A stretch of 64,000 nucleotides of DNA, taken from Owenweeksia sp. TMED14. GTDB lineage: Bacteria > Bacteroidota > Bacteroidia > Flavobacteriales > Schleiferiaceae. Of the stretch, positions 44,001-51,849 are shown piece after piece; positions within the stretch are counted from its first letter, which is position 1, and every line of letters begins with the position of its first letter. The stretch covers positions 1 through 64,000 of the forward strand of contig CATIRS010000049.1 of NCBI GenBank assembly GCA_949529985.1. The letters run 5' to 3'. Below the pieces are notes generated by a model. It saw only the letters and a program-made list of their open reading frames with translations. It did not search any database and was not told the origin of the DNA. The translations under genes were made by a program, and so were the position numbers.

Positions 44001-45356
44001 TTAGCATAAACAGTTCTCAGCATATGCTCTGATATCAAAACCTCCTAAATCTCCAGAAGACATGATTAAAAGATTACACTTCTCCGGAAGGTTATACAAA
44101 GTTTTTTGCATTTCATCTATACTTGTCAAGACTAAAATTTCACTTCCAAATGCGGACTGAACTTCATCTTTTTTAAGCTCTGGAAGATTTTTATGGGCAA
44201 CAGATTTTGGATCAAAAAAGACTATAGCTTTGTCTAGGCCATCAAGAGAATCTTTGTAACCTGATATAAATTCTGAATTTAAACTACTAAAAGTGTGTAA
44301 CTCTAGGAGTCCAATGGTGACCTCATCTATATAAGTTTCACAATATGCTTCTACCGTAGCTCTTACTTTACTTGGAGCATGAGCAAAGTCTAGGTGAATA
44401 ATTCTTTTCGTTCCGGACTTTAAAACTTCTAGACGGCTTTTAGCTCCTTTAAAACTAGTTAACGCATCATAAAAATCTTCAGCCTGAACTCCCATCTCTT
44501 GAGCAAGCCATCTAGCGCCTTCAGCATTGCTCAGATTATGCTTCCCTATAAAACTCAGAGGCAAGTCACCCTGAGGAGTGATCCATATCCAACGGCCATT
44601 TTGTATTCGATATTTAGGCATATGATAAGGTATTTTGCGAATTGGACTATTGTCTTCAATCACTATTTTTTCTAAATCCTTATCATCTTCATTATAAATA
44701 AGCGTACCCCCTGGTTCCATACTTTTTAAAAAACCCTCAAATGCTAATCGATAATCATCAATAGTAGGAAACACATTAATATGGTCCCATGCTATTCCTG
44801 TTAAAATCGCAACATTTGCTCTATACAAATGAAATTTAGGGCGTAAATCAATTGGAGATGATAAGTATTCATCACCCTCAAAAACAGCCCACTCAGAGTC
44901 GTTAGAAAGCCTAACCATAGTGTTATAACCATCCAACTGGGCACCTACCATAAAATCCACATCTAAATTGGATAAGCGGAGAGAATGCAATAACATTGAA
45001 GTTGTAGATGTCTTACCATGACTTCCACCAATTACAACCCTAGTTTTTGCTTTTGATGATTCGAAAAGGAACTCAGGGTATGAAAATATATTTAATCCTA
45101 ATTTTTGGGCTCTAATAAGTTCAGGATTCTCTTTTTTTGCATGCATCCCTATAATTACAGCATCAATATTATTATTTATTTTTTCAACAAACCAGCCTTC
45201 GCTTTGAGGCAATAAGCCCGCCATTCTTAATCTAGTTTTTGAAGGTTCAAAAATAGCATCATCACTTCCAGTTATTAACGTATCACCTCGCTCATGAAGA
45301 GCCAATGCAAGATTATGCATAGCACTTCCACCGATAGCGATAAAATGAATATTCAT
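44001..45356 (-). CDS. mpl: UDP-N-acetylmuramate:L-alanyl-gamma-D-glutamyl-meso-diaminopimelate ligase
   Basis: About 451 aa, a Mur-ligase-family peptidoglycan recycling enzyme. MNIHFIAIGGSAMHNLALALHERGDTLITGSDD is the nucleotide-sugar domain, with the GSAM variant typical of Mpl. VVIGGSHGKTSTTSML near residue 105 is the ATP loop; FEGDEYLSSPIDLRPKFHLYRANVAILTGIAWDHINVF near 165-200 is the central core; GKHNLSNAEGA and DFAHAPSKVRATVEA lie in the C-terminal domain. It reattaches the recycled tripeptide to UDP-MurNAc. The ATG at 45356 fits the family start; a longer form would overlap the upstream gene. Confidence 0.9.
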   Translation of the reverse strand: MNIHFIAIGGSAMHNLALALHERGDTLITGSDDAIFEPSKTRLRMAGLLPQSEGWFVEKINNNIDAVIIGMHAKKENPELIRAQKLGLNIFSYPEFLFESSKAKTRVVIGGSHGKTSTTSMLLHSLRLSNLDVDFMVGAQLDGYNTMVRLSNDSEWAVFEGDEYLSSPIDLRPKFHLYRANVAILTGIAWDHINVFPTIDDYRLAFEGFLKSMEPGGTLIYNEDDKDLEKIVIEDNSPIRKIPYHMPKYRIQNGRWIWITPQGDLPLSFIGKHNLSNAEGARWLAQEMGVQAEDFYDALTSFKGAKSRLEVLKSGTKRIIHLDFAHAPSKVRATVEAYCETYIDEVTIGLLELHTFSSLNSEFISGYKDSLDGLDKAIVFFDPKSVAHKNLPELKKDEVQSAFGSEILVLTSIDEMQKTLYNLPEKCNLLIMSSGDLGGFDIRAYAENCLC

Positions 45357-45369
45357 TTTAGGATCCAAC

Positions 45370-46146
45370 TTAAAGTTGAATCTCATAGGAGGTTAAAATA
45401 TTTGTTGATAGTGCCTGTGCTAATTGGAAATCAATTGGATCTCCAGAGTCACATTCGATATTATCGATAATTGTTGGGTCCAATCCAAGAAGTAATTTAT
45501 CGATACTCCAAACAATATTGATATTAACATCCATATTTGGAACAACATTAAAAGATGTTGGCTTATTCCACCAAATGTCTAATACTTCATCAGAGACTCT
45601 ATAAGTAAATGGAATATTTGGCTGGACACTTGCCGTATCTCCTAATTCTTTATATAAACCATTTATATACAAAGAGTTATAACCTTCACCTAAACCTCTA
45701 TGAAGCCCTGAATTTGTCATAGGGTGACCCTTAGGCCATTTTTCGTAATCACCAGTAATAGATGAATCAATGCCCATTTTAAAGTGATGCACACCTTGAT
45801 ATACCCCTTTATCGAGCTTAAAAAGCCTGGATGCAGTACCATATTTTAAAGAAGCTACATTTGGATCAAAAGAGTATCCTATTGTATCCATACCTACCGG
45901 CGTGACAGTGTCCGTTAAATGATCAGTAAAAAAATATCCCCCAAAAGCAATTGAAACATCCTTAAAAATAATCTGTGCATTTCCTAAATTGAAGACCTTT
46001 GAAGTATCAATAACTTCATCATTATAATAGAAAAAGTGATTTAAAACTACGTTACGTGTATCAAAAGTTGAATCCTCGGGTAAAACTTCATCAGTGCAAC
46101 TTAGAGTAGCTCCTGTGATTAAAAGAAAAAATATAATCTGTTTCAT
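45370..46146 (-). CDS. MbnP-like lipoprotein
   Basis: A 258-aa lipoprotein (signal MKQIIFFLLITGATLSC, the cysteine is the predicted acylation site). The mature part has the strand pattern and central segment seen in MbnP-type proteins: NVVLNHFFYYNDEVIDTSKVFNLGNAQIIFKDVSIAFGGYFF, then VYQGVHHFKMGIDSSI...WPKGHPM...GLGEGYNSLYINGLY. MbnP proteins are associated with copper handling in methanobactin loci, but most Bacteroidota members are unstudied, so a copper role here is inference. It lies between plsC and mpl on the same strand, overlapping plsC by four bases. Confidence 0.55.
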   Translation of the reverse strand: MKQIIFFLLITGATLSCTDEVLPEDSTFDTRNVVLNHFFYYNDEVIDTSKVFNLGNAQIIFKDVSIAFGGYFFTDHLTDTVTPVGMDTIGYSFDPNVASLKYGTASRLFKLDKGVYQGVHHFKMGIDSSITGDYEKWPKGHPMTNSGLHRGLGEGYNSLYINGLYKELGDTASVQPNIPFTYRVSDEVLDIWWNKPTSFNVVPNMDVNINIVWSIDKLLLGLDPTIIDNIECDSGDPIDFQLAQALSTNILTSYEIQL

Positions 46147-46928
46147 TCTTGAGTTATTTTATTGGGCACATTAAATTTACGAAAAGCTTTATAGTTTGGA
46201 GCCTGTTCAATTTCATCCATGATTTTATCCATAATCTGCTGATTATTATCTTCAGGACTAAAAACTAAAGGTTTTTTAAATTCAATATTTAATTCTGTCC
46301 CACGCTTCTTAGTTCGGAGACCCTTTTTATCAAATGCACGCCTAAATCCATTAATAACAACTGGCACCACTGTTGGATTTAGTTCTTTGATGAGGTGAGC
46401 CGTACCACGCCGCCCTTTAATAAAGGGTTTCGTTGACCCTTGAGGAAAAGTTATTACCCAACCTAAACGAATAGCACTTTTAATGTTTTTTATGTCCTTT
46501 TGATCAGCGTTCCGTTTTACATTAATCCCTGCTTCTCTCCATGTTCTCTTTATTGATACTGACCCAGCCAAAGCAAGTAGACGAGGCAAAATTCCCGATT
46601 TCATAGTTTCCTTGGCAGCAATAAAAAATACATTGAGTTTTGGAAGAGCTAATGGCCAAAATTTATCGGATCGATCATGAATTTTATTCTTAACATGGCA
46701 AAAAACTAAAATAAGTGCTGCAGCATCCATAAAATATGTCTGGTGATTACTTACAAAAAGAACATTTTTTGAAGGTAGTTTTTTTAAATTAAAACCACCT
46801 TTAATCTTTAATTTATTTATATAATTACATCTATACCAGACGATTATGCCAAATAAAAAGATAACAATGCGCTTTACCCAGATAGGGTAACCGAATGGGT
46901 CTCGATAAGGTATTTTTGTTTTCTTCAC
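46143..46928 (-). CDS. plsC: 1-acyl-sn-glycerol-3-phosphate acyltransferase
   Basis: About 261 aa from a GTG start. A membrane segment (about 16-35) precedes the acyltransferase motifs NHQTYFMDAA (the catalytic NHx4D) near residue 57, a central block with RTWREAGINVKR near 115-130, FPQGSTKPF near 150 in place of the usual FPEGT, and VPVVINGF near 178. It makes phosphatidic acid. The GTG at 46928 is chosen because the upstream extension would cross the -7 box at 46947-46940 and run into the divergent gene. The operon continues into the MbnP-like gene. Confidence 0.88.
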   Translation of the reverse strand: MKKTKIPYRDPFGYPIWVKRIVIFLFGIIVWYRCNYINKLKIKGGFNLKKLPSKNVLFVSNHQTYFMDAAALILVFCHVKNKIHDRSDKFWPLALPKLNVFFIAAKETMKSGILPRLLALAGSVSIKRTWREAGINVKRNADQKDIKNIKSAIRLGWVITFPQGSTKPFIKGRRGTAHLIKELNPTVVPVVINGFRRAFDKKGLRTKKRGTELNIEFKKPLVFSPEDNNQQIMDKIMDEIEQAPNYKAFRKFNVPNKITQE

Positions 46929-46939
46929 GGTAGTGTCGA

Positions 46940-46957
46940 CAAAAGTACATAACCTTG
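46940..46957. promoter_or_regulatory. back-to-back divergent -7 boxes for plsC and the HSDR_N gene
   Basis: On the minus strand TACTTTTG (46947-46940) is a perfect -7 match, 11 bases before the plsC GTG. On the plus strand TAACCTTG (46950-46957) matches all but one position, four bases before the ATG at 46962. Two bases separate the boxes, the same spacing as at 89-106, and 15 of the 18 bases are identical between the two sites. Confidence 0.55.
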
Positions 46958-46961
46958 CACC

Positions 46962-47399
46962 ATGGAAAAACGTAAATGGCTGCATGCGACTATGACTATG
47001 ATGGATCCTCATTCAGAAGACCTTTGGGATGCATTTCGAAAGAAAAATGTCAAAGCGACACCTGAAGAGTGGGTCCGACAAGATGCCTTGAGGCGTCTAA
47101 TAATAGATGGAAAATATCCGAAAGAATCAATTTCAGTTGAAAAAGGAATTAAAGTAAATGATTTGCTCCGCAGATATGACATAGCAGTCTATTCTGATAG
47201 TAAACTATGGATGTTAATAGAATGTAAAGCTGATTCGATAAAACTTGATGACAAAGCTTGTGACCAATGGATGAGATACAATACTGCACTTCAAGCACCA
47301 TGGGGTGCACTAACAAATGGTAAAACTTGGCGTATATTTCATTCTAATGGAAATGAAGTGGATGCTAAATTGCCGGTATTTGGTATCTTAAATATTTAA
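46962..47399 (+). CDS. standalone HSDR_N-type nuclease-fold protein
   Basis: A 145-aa soluble protein resembling the N-terminal domain of type I restriction R subunits. The PD-(D/E)xK core is visible: RRYDIAVYSDSKLWMLIECKAD with an acidic residue followed by ExK, then DQWMRYNTALQAPWGALTNGKTWRIF. No helicase domain, HsdM or HsdS gene is present, so this is not a restriction system. Single-domain relatives are common in Bacteroidota and unstudied. It stands next to purB (eight bases), which it may share a transcript with. Confidence 0.75.
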   Translation: MEKRKWLHATMTMMDPHSEDLWDAFRKKNVKATPEEWVRQDALRRLIIDGKYPKESISVEKGIKVNDLLRRYDIAVYSDSKLWMLIECKADSIKLDDKACDQWMRYNTALQAPWGALTNGKTWRIFHSNGNEVDAKLPVFGILNI

Positions 47400-47407
47400 A
47401 TTTCCCA

Positions 47408-48745
47408 ATGAACTCGTCACTACATGCTCTATCCCCATTAGACGGCCGATATAAAAGTCATACTAAATGCCTTTCACCATATTTTTCAGAGTTTGGTTTA
47501 ATCACATACAGAGTCCGAATTGAAGTTGAATACTTTCTAGCTTTGGCCGATTCTGGCATTTCCGGGCTTAAAAAATTAAGTGATGATGATAGAAAAAAAA
47601 TAAGAAAAATTGTTGAGGATTTTTCCGAAAAAAATGCTTTACAAATAAAAGAAATTGAAAGAAAAACAAATCATGATGTAAAAGCTGTTGAATATTTCCT
47701 GAAAGAGGAATTCACAAAACATGGGCTTGAAGAACAATCAGAATTTATTCATTTTGGACTTACTTCTCAAGACATAAACAATACAGCAATACCTCTCTCT
47801 TTAAGAGAATTTCATGAAACCATTTTCATCCCAGAAATTTTTCAATTAATAAATACTCTCAAAGAGCAGTCCAATGAGTGGAGTGATATTGCATTATTGT
47901 CGAGAACACATGGCCAACCAGCATCACCTACCCGTTTAGGGAAAGAATGGGCTGTCTTCATTGTAAGACTAGAAGCTCAATTAGATTTACTAAAAAATGT
48001 GCCTTTTTCATCTAAATTTGGTGGAGCTACGGGTAATTTCAATGCTCATTTCGCAGCCTACCCTGATATTAATTGGCATGACTTTGCAGAGAGGTTCTGT
48101 ACAAATTTTGGACTCACCAGGTCATATCCAACAACTCAAATTGAGCACTATGATAATCTTGCAGCATACTTTGACACTGTAAAACGAATTAACACAATTC
48201 TGATTGATCTTTCACGAGATATCTGGACCTATGTCAGCATGGATTATTTTAAACAACAAATCATCGATGGCGAAGTTGGCTCCTCCGCCATGCCTCATAA
48301 AGTTAATCCAATAGATTTTGAAAATGCTGAGGGCAACCTTGGTATCGCCAATAGTTTTTTGCAGCATTTATCTCTGAAACTACCTATTTCTAGACTTCAA
48401 AGAGACCTAACAGACTCCACTGTACTAAGAAACATCGGAGTTCCTTTCGGGCACGTTTTAATTGCATTGAACAATCTCCAAAAAGGTTTAAAGAAACTCA
48501 TTGTTAATAAAGAAAAAATTGGTCAAGACTTAGATAATAATTGGGCAGTTGTCGCAGAAGCAATTCAGACCATTCTGAGAAGAGAAGGCTATCCAAAACC
48601 ATACGAGGCGTTAAAAGACTTAACAAGAACAAATAAAGGAATTAACAAAGAAACCATTTCTAGTTTTATTGATAACCTGAAAGTTCCTCAGAGAGTAAAA
48701 GATGAACTAAACTTAATCTCTCCTCATAATTTTATTGGAAAATGA
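47408..48745 (+). CDS. purB: adenylosuccinate lyase
   Basis: A 445-aa fumarase/aspartase-superfamily lyase. LSPLDGRYKSHTKCL is the PurB opening. KTNHDVKAVEYFLKEEF lies near residue 83, FIHFGLTSQDINNTAIPL near 115, LLSRTHGQPASPTRLGKEW near 158 and the signature loop GEVGSSAMPHKVNPIDFENAEGNLG near 285-310 with the catalytic serine. It acts twice in purine synthesis. It follows the HSDR_N gene by eight bases and is convergent with the lhgO gene. Confidence 0.97.
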   Translation: MNSSLHALSPLDGRYKSHTKCLSPYFSEFGLITYRVRIEVEYFLALADSGISGLKKLSDDDRKKIRKIVEDFSEKNALQIKEIERKTNHDVKAVEYFLKEEFTKHGLEEQSEFIHFGLTSQDINNTAIPLSLREFHETIFIPEIFQLINTLKEQSNEWSDIALLSRTHGQPASPTRLGKEWAVFIVRLEAQLDLLKNVPFSSKFGGATGNFNAHFAAYPDINWHDFAERFCTNFGLTRSYPTTQIEHYDNLAAYFDTVKRINTILIDLSRDIWTYVSMDYFKQQIIDGEVGSSAMPHKVNPIDFENAEGNLGIANSFLQHLSLKLPISRLQRDLTDSTVLRNIGVPFGHVLIALNNLQKGLKKLIVNKEKIGQDLDNNWAVVAEAIQTILRREGYPKPYEALKDLTRTNKGINKETISSFIDNLKVPQRVKDELNLISPHNFIGK

Positions 48746-48767
48746 TCGATGTTATAGATCTCGTTAC

Positions 48768-49964
48768 TTATAAATAACTGATTATCTCGTCAGCAATAGC
48801 TAATGAAGCCGTAGCCGCTGGAGACGGAGCATTTAAAACATGAATTCCAATTTGACCTTTTTTTATAACGAAGTCATCAACCAGGTTACCTTTCTTATCT
48901 AATGCCTGAGCTCTTATACCAGATCTACCTCGCACCAAATCGGAAGCCTCTAAATTTGGCATAATTTTACGAAGCTCAGCCAAATATTTATTTTTTAAAA
49001 ATGCTAACTCATACTCTTTGAGTCCAAAACGCCAATTTGTTGCAAATAACCTCCTTGTCCCCTCAAAGCTCAAAGAACTCCATGAATCTCTCAGATTAAA
49101 TGACGTCCTATTGTAACCTTCACGAGAAAAAGAAAAAACTGCATTGGGACCGCACTCCGCAGATCCGTCAATCATTCTAGTGAAGTGAACACCTAAAAAT
49201 GGAAAATCAGGGTTAGGGACAGGATAAATAAGGTTTTTAACCTTATACCTTGATTCATTTTTCAATTGATAATAGTCTCCTCGAAATGGCACTATCTGGA
49301 TATCCTCAGTAAGACCATCTAATTTGGCTAAACGATCACTTTGCAGGCCTGCACAAAAAATTATTTTTTCCGAATAAACATTCTCATCATTTGATAACCT
49401 AATAAATGGTTTACTAGAAGTAGTCCCCATATCCACGACCTTGGCATTTGTTCGGAAGGAACCTTTACTCTCTACTGCTATAGCAATGAGCCTTTTTGTC
49501 ATTCCAACATAATCTACTATCCCGGTCTGAGGAACGTAAAGTGCTGTTGTGGAAAGAATATATGGTTCCATTTTTTTTACTTCACTTCTATCAACAAAAC
49601 GAATACCCTCTAGACCATTTTCTAAACCTCTTTTTGCTATTGACTCTAATTTTTTTAATTCTAATTCATTCTTTGGAACGACTAATTTTCCACAAATTTC
49701 GTAATCAATACTTTCTTCATAACAAAATTTTAAAAGTTGATGATATCCATTTATGCATGTTTTTGCCTTGAGTGATCCTGGAGTATAATAAAGCCCAGAG
49801 TGAATAACACCAGAATTTCTTCCTGTTTGATGCAGCGATGATTGAGGTTCTTTCTCTACGACCAGAACTGTTGCCTTCGGGAATTTAATCCTCAACTTAT
49901 AAGCAGTTGAAGCGCCGACAATTCCGCCTCCCACAACGATGTAATCAAATATCTTGAATTTCAC
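48768..49964 (-). CDS. lhgO: L-2-hydroxyglutarate oxidase
   Basis: A 398-aa FAD enzyme of the DAO family. IVVGGGIVGASTAYKLRIKFP is the FAD-binding Rossmann motif. VVEKEPQSSLHQTGRNSGVIHSGLYYTPGSLKAKTC near residues 33-70 and FLGVHFTRMIDGSAECGPNAV near 260 are characteristic of LhgO, and RGRSGIRAQALDKKGNLVDDF near 340 is the C-terminal core. It oxidises L-2-hydroxyglutarate to 2-oxoglutarate and feeds electrons to the quinone pool. The start is GTG, with an in-frame stop two codons upstream, so no longer form is possible. Confidence 0.93.
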   Translation of the reverse strand: MKFKIFDYIVVGGGIVGASTAYKLRIKFPKATVLVVEKEPQSSLHQTGRNSGVIHSGLYYTPGSLKAKTCINGYHQLLKFCYEESIDYEICGKLVVPKNELELKKLESIAKRGLENGLEGIRFVDRSEVKKMEPYILSTTALYVPQTGIVDYVGMTKRLIAIAVESKGSFRTNAKVVDMGTTSSKPFIRLSNDENVYSEKIIFCAGLQSDRLAKLDGLTEDIQIVPFRGDYYQLKNESRYKVKNLIYPVPNPDFPFLGVHFTRMIDGSAECGPNAVFSFSREGYNRTSFNLRDSWSSLSFEGTRRLFATNWRFGLKEYELAFLKNKYLAELRKIMPNLEASDLVRGRSGIRAQALDKKGNLVDDFVIKKGQIGIHVLNAPSPAATASLAIADEIISYL

Positions 49965-50014
49965 TTTTTAGACAAAAAATATTTTTTTATATGACTTATA
50001 ATTTTTACTTTGAA

Positions 50015-50893
50015 TCAATGAGTAAAAACCCTGCTGATATTGAAACCCAAAAAAATATCACCATTTGCCCAACTACCAGGATTTTGAGTTATCCATTGAT
50101 TATCGGCCATCAATCGAGAATTAGTGAGATGAAACTGAAATACATGACCACCAGTTTCAATATCAACTCCAAAACTTAAAGAGTTAAAAGTATTGACAGG
50201 CTGATCCTTTCTTAGCATAATCTCCGAGGTTAAGGCCATTCGATTAGTCAGTTTGTATCTTCCGCCAAAACCTAGAACAAACAAGTCATTCTTGTCATGA
50301 ACAGAAGGCACGAGATTATAATGAACTAAAGTTGGCACGAGTTCTAGAGAAAGGTATTTATTTATTTTTCTCGCAATAATTATTTGATTAGTATAAGCTA
50401 ACCTATCGGAAAGGTCATGATCGATACCATCAGAGTATGGAGTAGTGACGATTGTCGCTGAACCATAGTAGGCCATAGAAATTGGGAAATCAACACATTT
50501 TGAACATTTAGATCTATTTGACTGACGTATCAGTCTGATTTTCGTAAAAATATCATATGTTTTTGCACCTGATGAACGACCGGCTCCAACATTCAGCCAA
50601 GATTTTGGAGAGTAGCTGTATTCAAAGCGGATTTGAGCCATGTCCATCCCAAAAAGATTGTACAACGGCCTATCATTTAAAGCTCCAAATCTATGTCCAA
50701 CAATAAATTGACCTATACCCTCACCAGGTAATTCTATTGACTGCATATTTATAACCCTAGTGCCTTTGAAAGTAGCAAAAACATATGATTTTGACGGACT
50801 CGAATCTATGTCATTTAATTCCGCTAAAAGATCATCTTGAGCACTTACTATAAGGGGTAAAAAAACTAAAATAAGGATATAATATTTATGCAT
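50015..50893 (-). CDS. DUF5777 family beta-barrel protein
   Basis: A 292-aa exported protein (signal MHKYYILILVFLPLIVSAQ). Mature strands such as KGTRVINMQSIELPGEGIGQFIVGHRFG, QIRFEYSYSPKSWLNVGAGRSSGAKTYDIFTKIRLIRQS and GHVFQFHLTNSRLMADNQWI are the DUF5777 pattern, which forms an outer-membrane barrel. The function is unknown. It is last in a cytochrome-YceI-DUF5777 group, an arrangement repeated in other Bacteroidota. A gap of ten bases separates it from YceI. Confidence 0.8.
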   Translation of the reverse strand: MHKYYILILVFLPLIVSAQDDLLAELNDIDSSPSKSYVFATFKGTRVINMQSIELPGEGIGQFIVGHRFGALNDRPLYNLFGMDMAQIRFEYSYSPKSWLNVGAGRSSGAKTYDIFTKIRLIRQSNRSKCSKCVDFPISMAYYGSATIVTTPYSDGIDHDLSDRLAYTNQIIIARKINKYLSLELVPTLVHYNLVPSVHDKNDLFVLGFGGRYKLTNRMALTSEIMLRKDQPVNTFNSLSFGVDIETGGHVFQFHLTNSRLMADNQWITQNPGSWANGDIFLGFNISRVFTH

Positions 50894-50903
50894 TAGATAT
50901 AAT

Positions 50904-51446
50904 CTATTGTATTAAAAATTTTGATTCAACGGAGACTTTAATTTCTTCGGCAATCCTTGTAAACATAAGTTTCGGTATTCTAATTCCAAAGTCCTCCAAT
51001 TTTACAAGAAAATCTGTTTTGAGTGAAACAGACAGATCCTCTAAAATATTCAACTCAATTGGAACAGATATTACTTGTTCTACTCCATGCATTTTCAATT
51101 TCCCCTTTACTGACAAATTGTATATCCCCGTTTTTGAAAAATTCACGTCACCTGAAAGACTACCAATCAAAGTAGCTTTTGGAAATTTTTCTGACTCAAT
51201 ATAGTTTTCATTAAAATGCTCTTGCATTAATGCGTTTTTAAAAGTCAGTGACTGAATATTTAGAATATAGGCTACCTCTTTTGTGTCAGTACTTAAAATG
51301 GCCAAGCCATCATTTAAGGAAGCATCTATATCTTCGATTGGCGTATAGGAATAAATATGAACATAACTTTTTTTACTAATCATTTTCTGCGAAAATAAAG
51401 TTGAAAATGACAATAAAAAGACGATTAAAACAAATATTTTTTTCAT
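50904..51446 (-). CDS. YceI family lipid-binding-like exported protein
   Basis: A 180-aa exported protein (signal MKKIFVLIVFLLSFSTLFSQK). The YceI barrel is visible in AYILNIQSLTFKNALMQEHFNENYIESEKFPKATLIGSL, KTGIYNLSVKGKLKMHGVEQVISVPIELNI and a final KLEDFGIRIPKLMFTRIAEEIKVSVESKF. YceI barrels bind long isoprenoids such as quinones in structural studies; whether that applies here is inference. It lies between the cytochrome and DUF5777 genes with gaps of six and ten bases. Confidence 0.88.
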   Translation of the reverse strand: MKKIFVLIVFLLSFSTLFSQKMISKKSYVHIYSYTPIEDIDASLNDGLAILSTDTKEVAYILNIQSLTFKNALMQEHFNENYIESEKFPKATLIGSLSGDVNFSKTGIYNLSVKGKLKMHGVEQVISVPIELNILEDLSVSLKTDFLVKLEDFGIRIPKLMFTRIAEEIKVSVESKFLIQ

Positions 51447-51452
51447 AAAAAT

Positions 51453-51848
51453 TTAATTTTTAGGAGCACCATTTGCAATCCACATATTGATCTTATCGAT
51501 CGCACAAGAATCTAAGATAGCATTAGGAGGCATTTTTAAAGGATCAGTAATAGGTTTGTTTACTCGGATTGAAAACCCTCCTTGCATAACAGAAGCTTTG
51601 ACAACTTCATATCTATCTAAAACTAAACCTGCAGCAGGTGATGATCCTTGGTGACAACCAATACAAAATTGATCAACTAGTGGCTTCACATCAGAGGTCC
51701 ACGAAACATCCGTCAAATCACATTCAGATTGCCTATACTTCCTATCTGCATTATCATAATGGCACCCCGTATTCAGAACAATGAATAAAAAGAATACACC
51801 GTAAATCTTTTTGCTTGTTGAACATCTCATGTTTACCAAACGTTTCAT
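51453..51848 (-). CDS. cytochrome c-type lipoprotein with one haem motif
   Basis: A 131-aa protein with a lipoprotein signal (KIYGVFFLFIVLNTGC). A single CxxCH haem site lies in VDQFCIGCHQGSSPAAG near residue 68. The axial-ligand methionine candidate is in ITDPLKMPPN near 108, and DKINMWIANGAPKN closes the fold. This is the small c-type cytochrome domain often seen in envelope proteins of Bacteroidota. It probably carries electrons in the envelope. It starts one base after the UMF1 gene, so the whole group may be one transcript. Confidence 0.8.
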   Translation of the reverse strand: MKRLVNMRCSTSKKIYGVFFLFIVLNTGCHYDNADRKYRQSECDLTDVSWTSDVKPLVDQFCIGCHQGSSPAAGLVLDRYEVVKASVMQGGFSIRVNKPITDPLKMPPNAILDSCAIDKINMWIANGAPKN

Positions 51849-51849
51849 A

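Noticed and set aside
46929..47012. Longer plsC with an ATG at 47012
   Set aside because: The extension would cross the plsC -7 box and overlap the divergent HSDR_N gene and its promoter; its residues do not resemble PlsC N-termini.
46962..47399. Part of a type I restriction-modification system
   Set aside because: No HsdM, HsdS or helicase sequence occurs nearby; the protein consists of the single N-terminal domain only.
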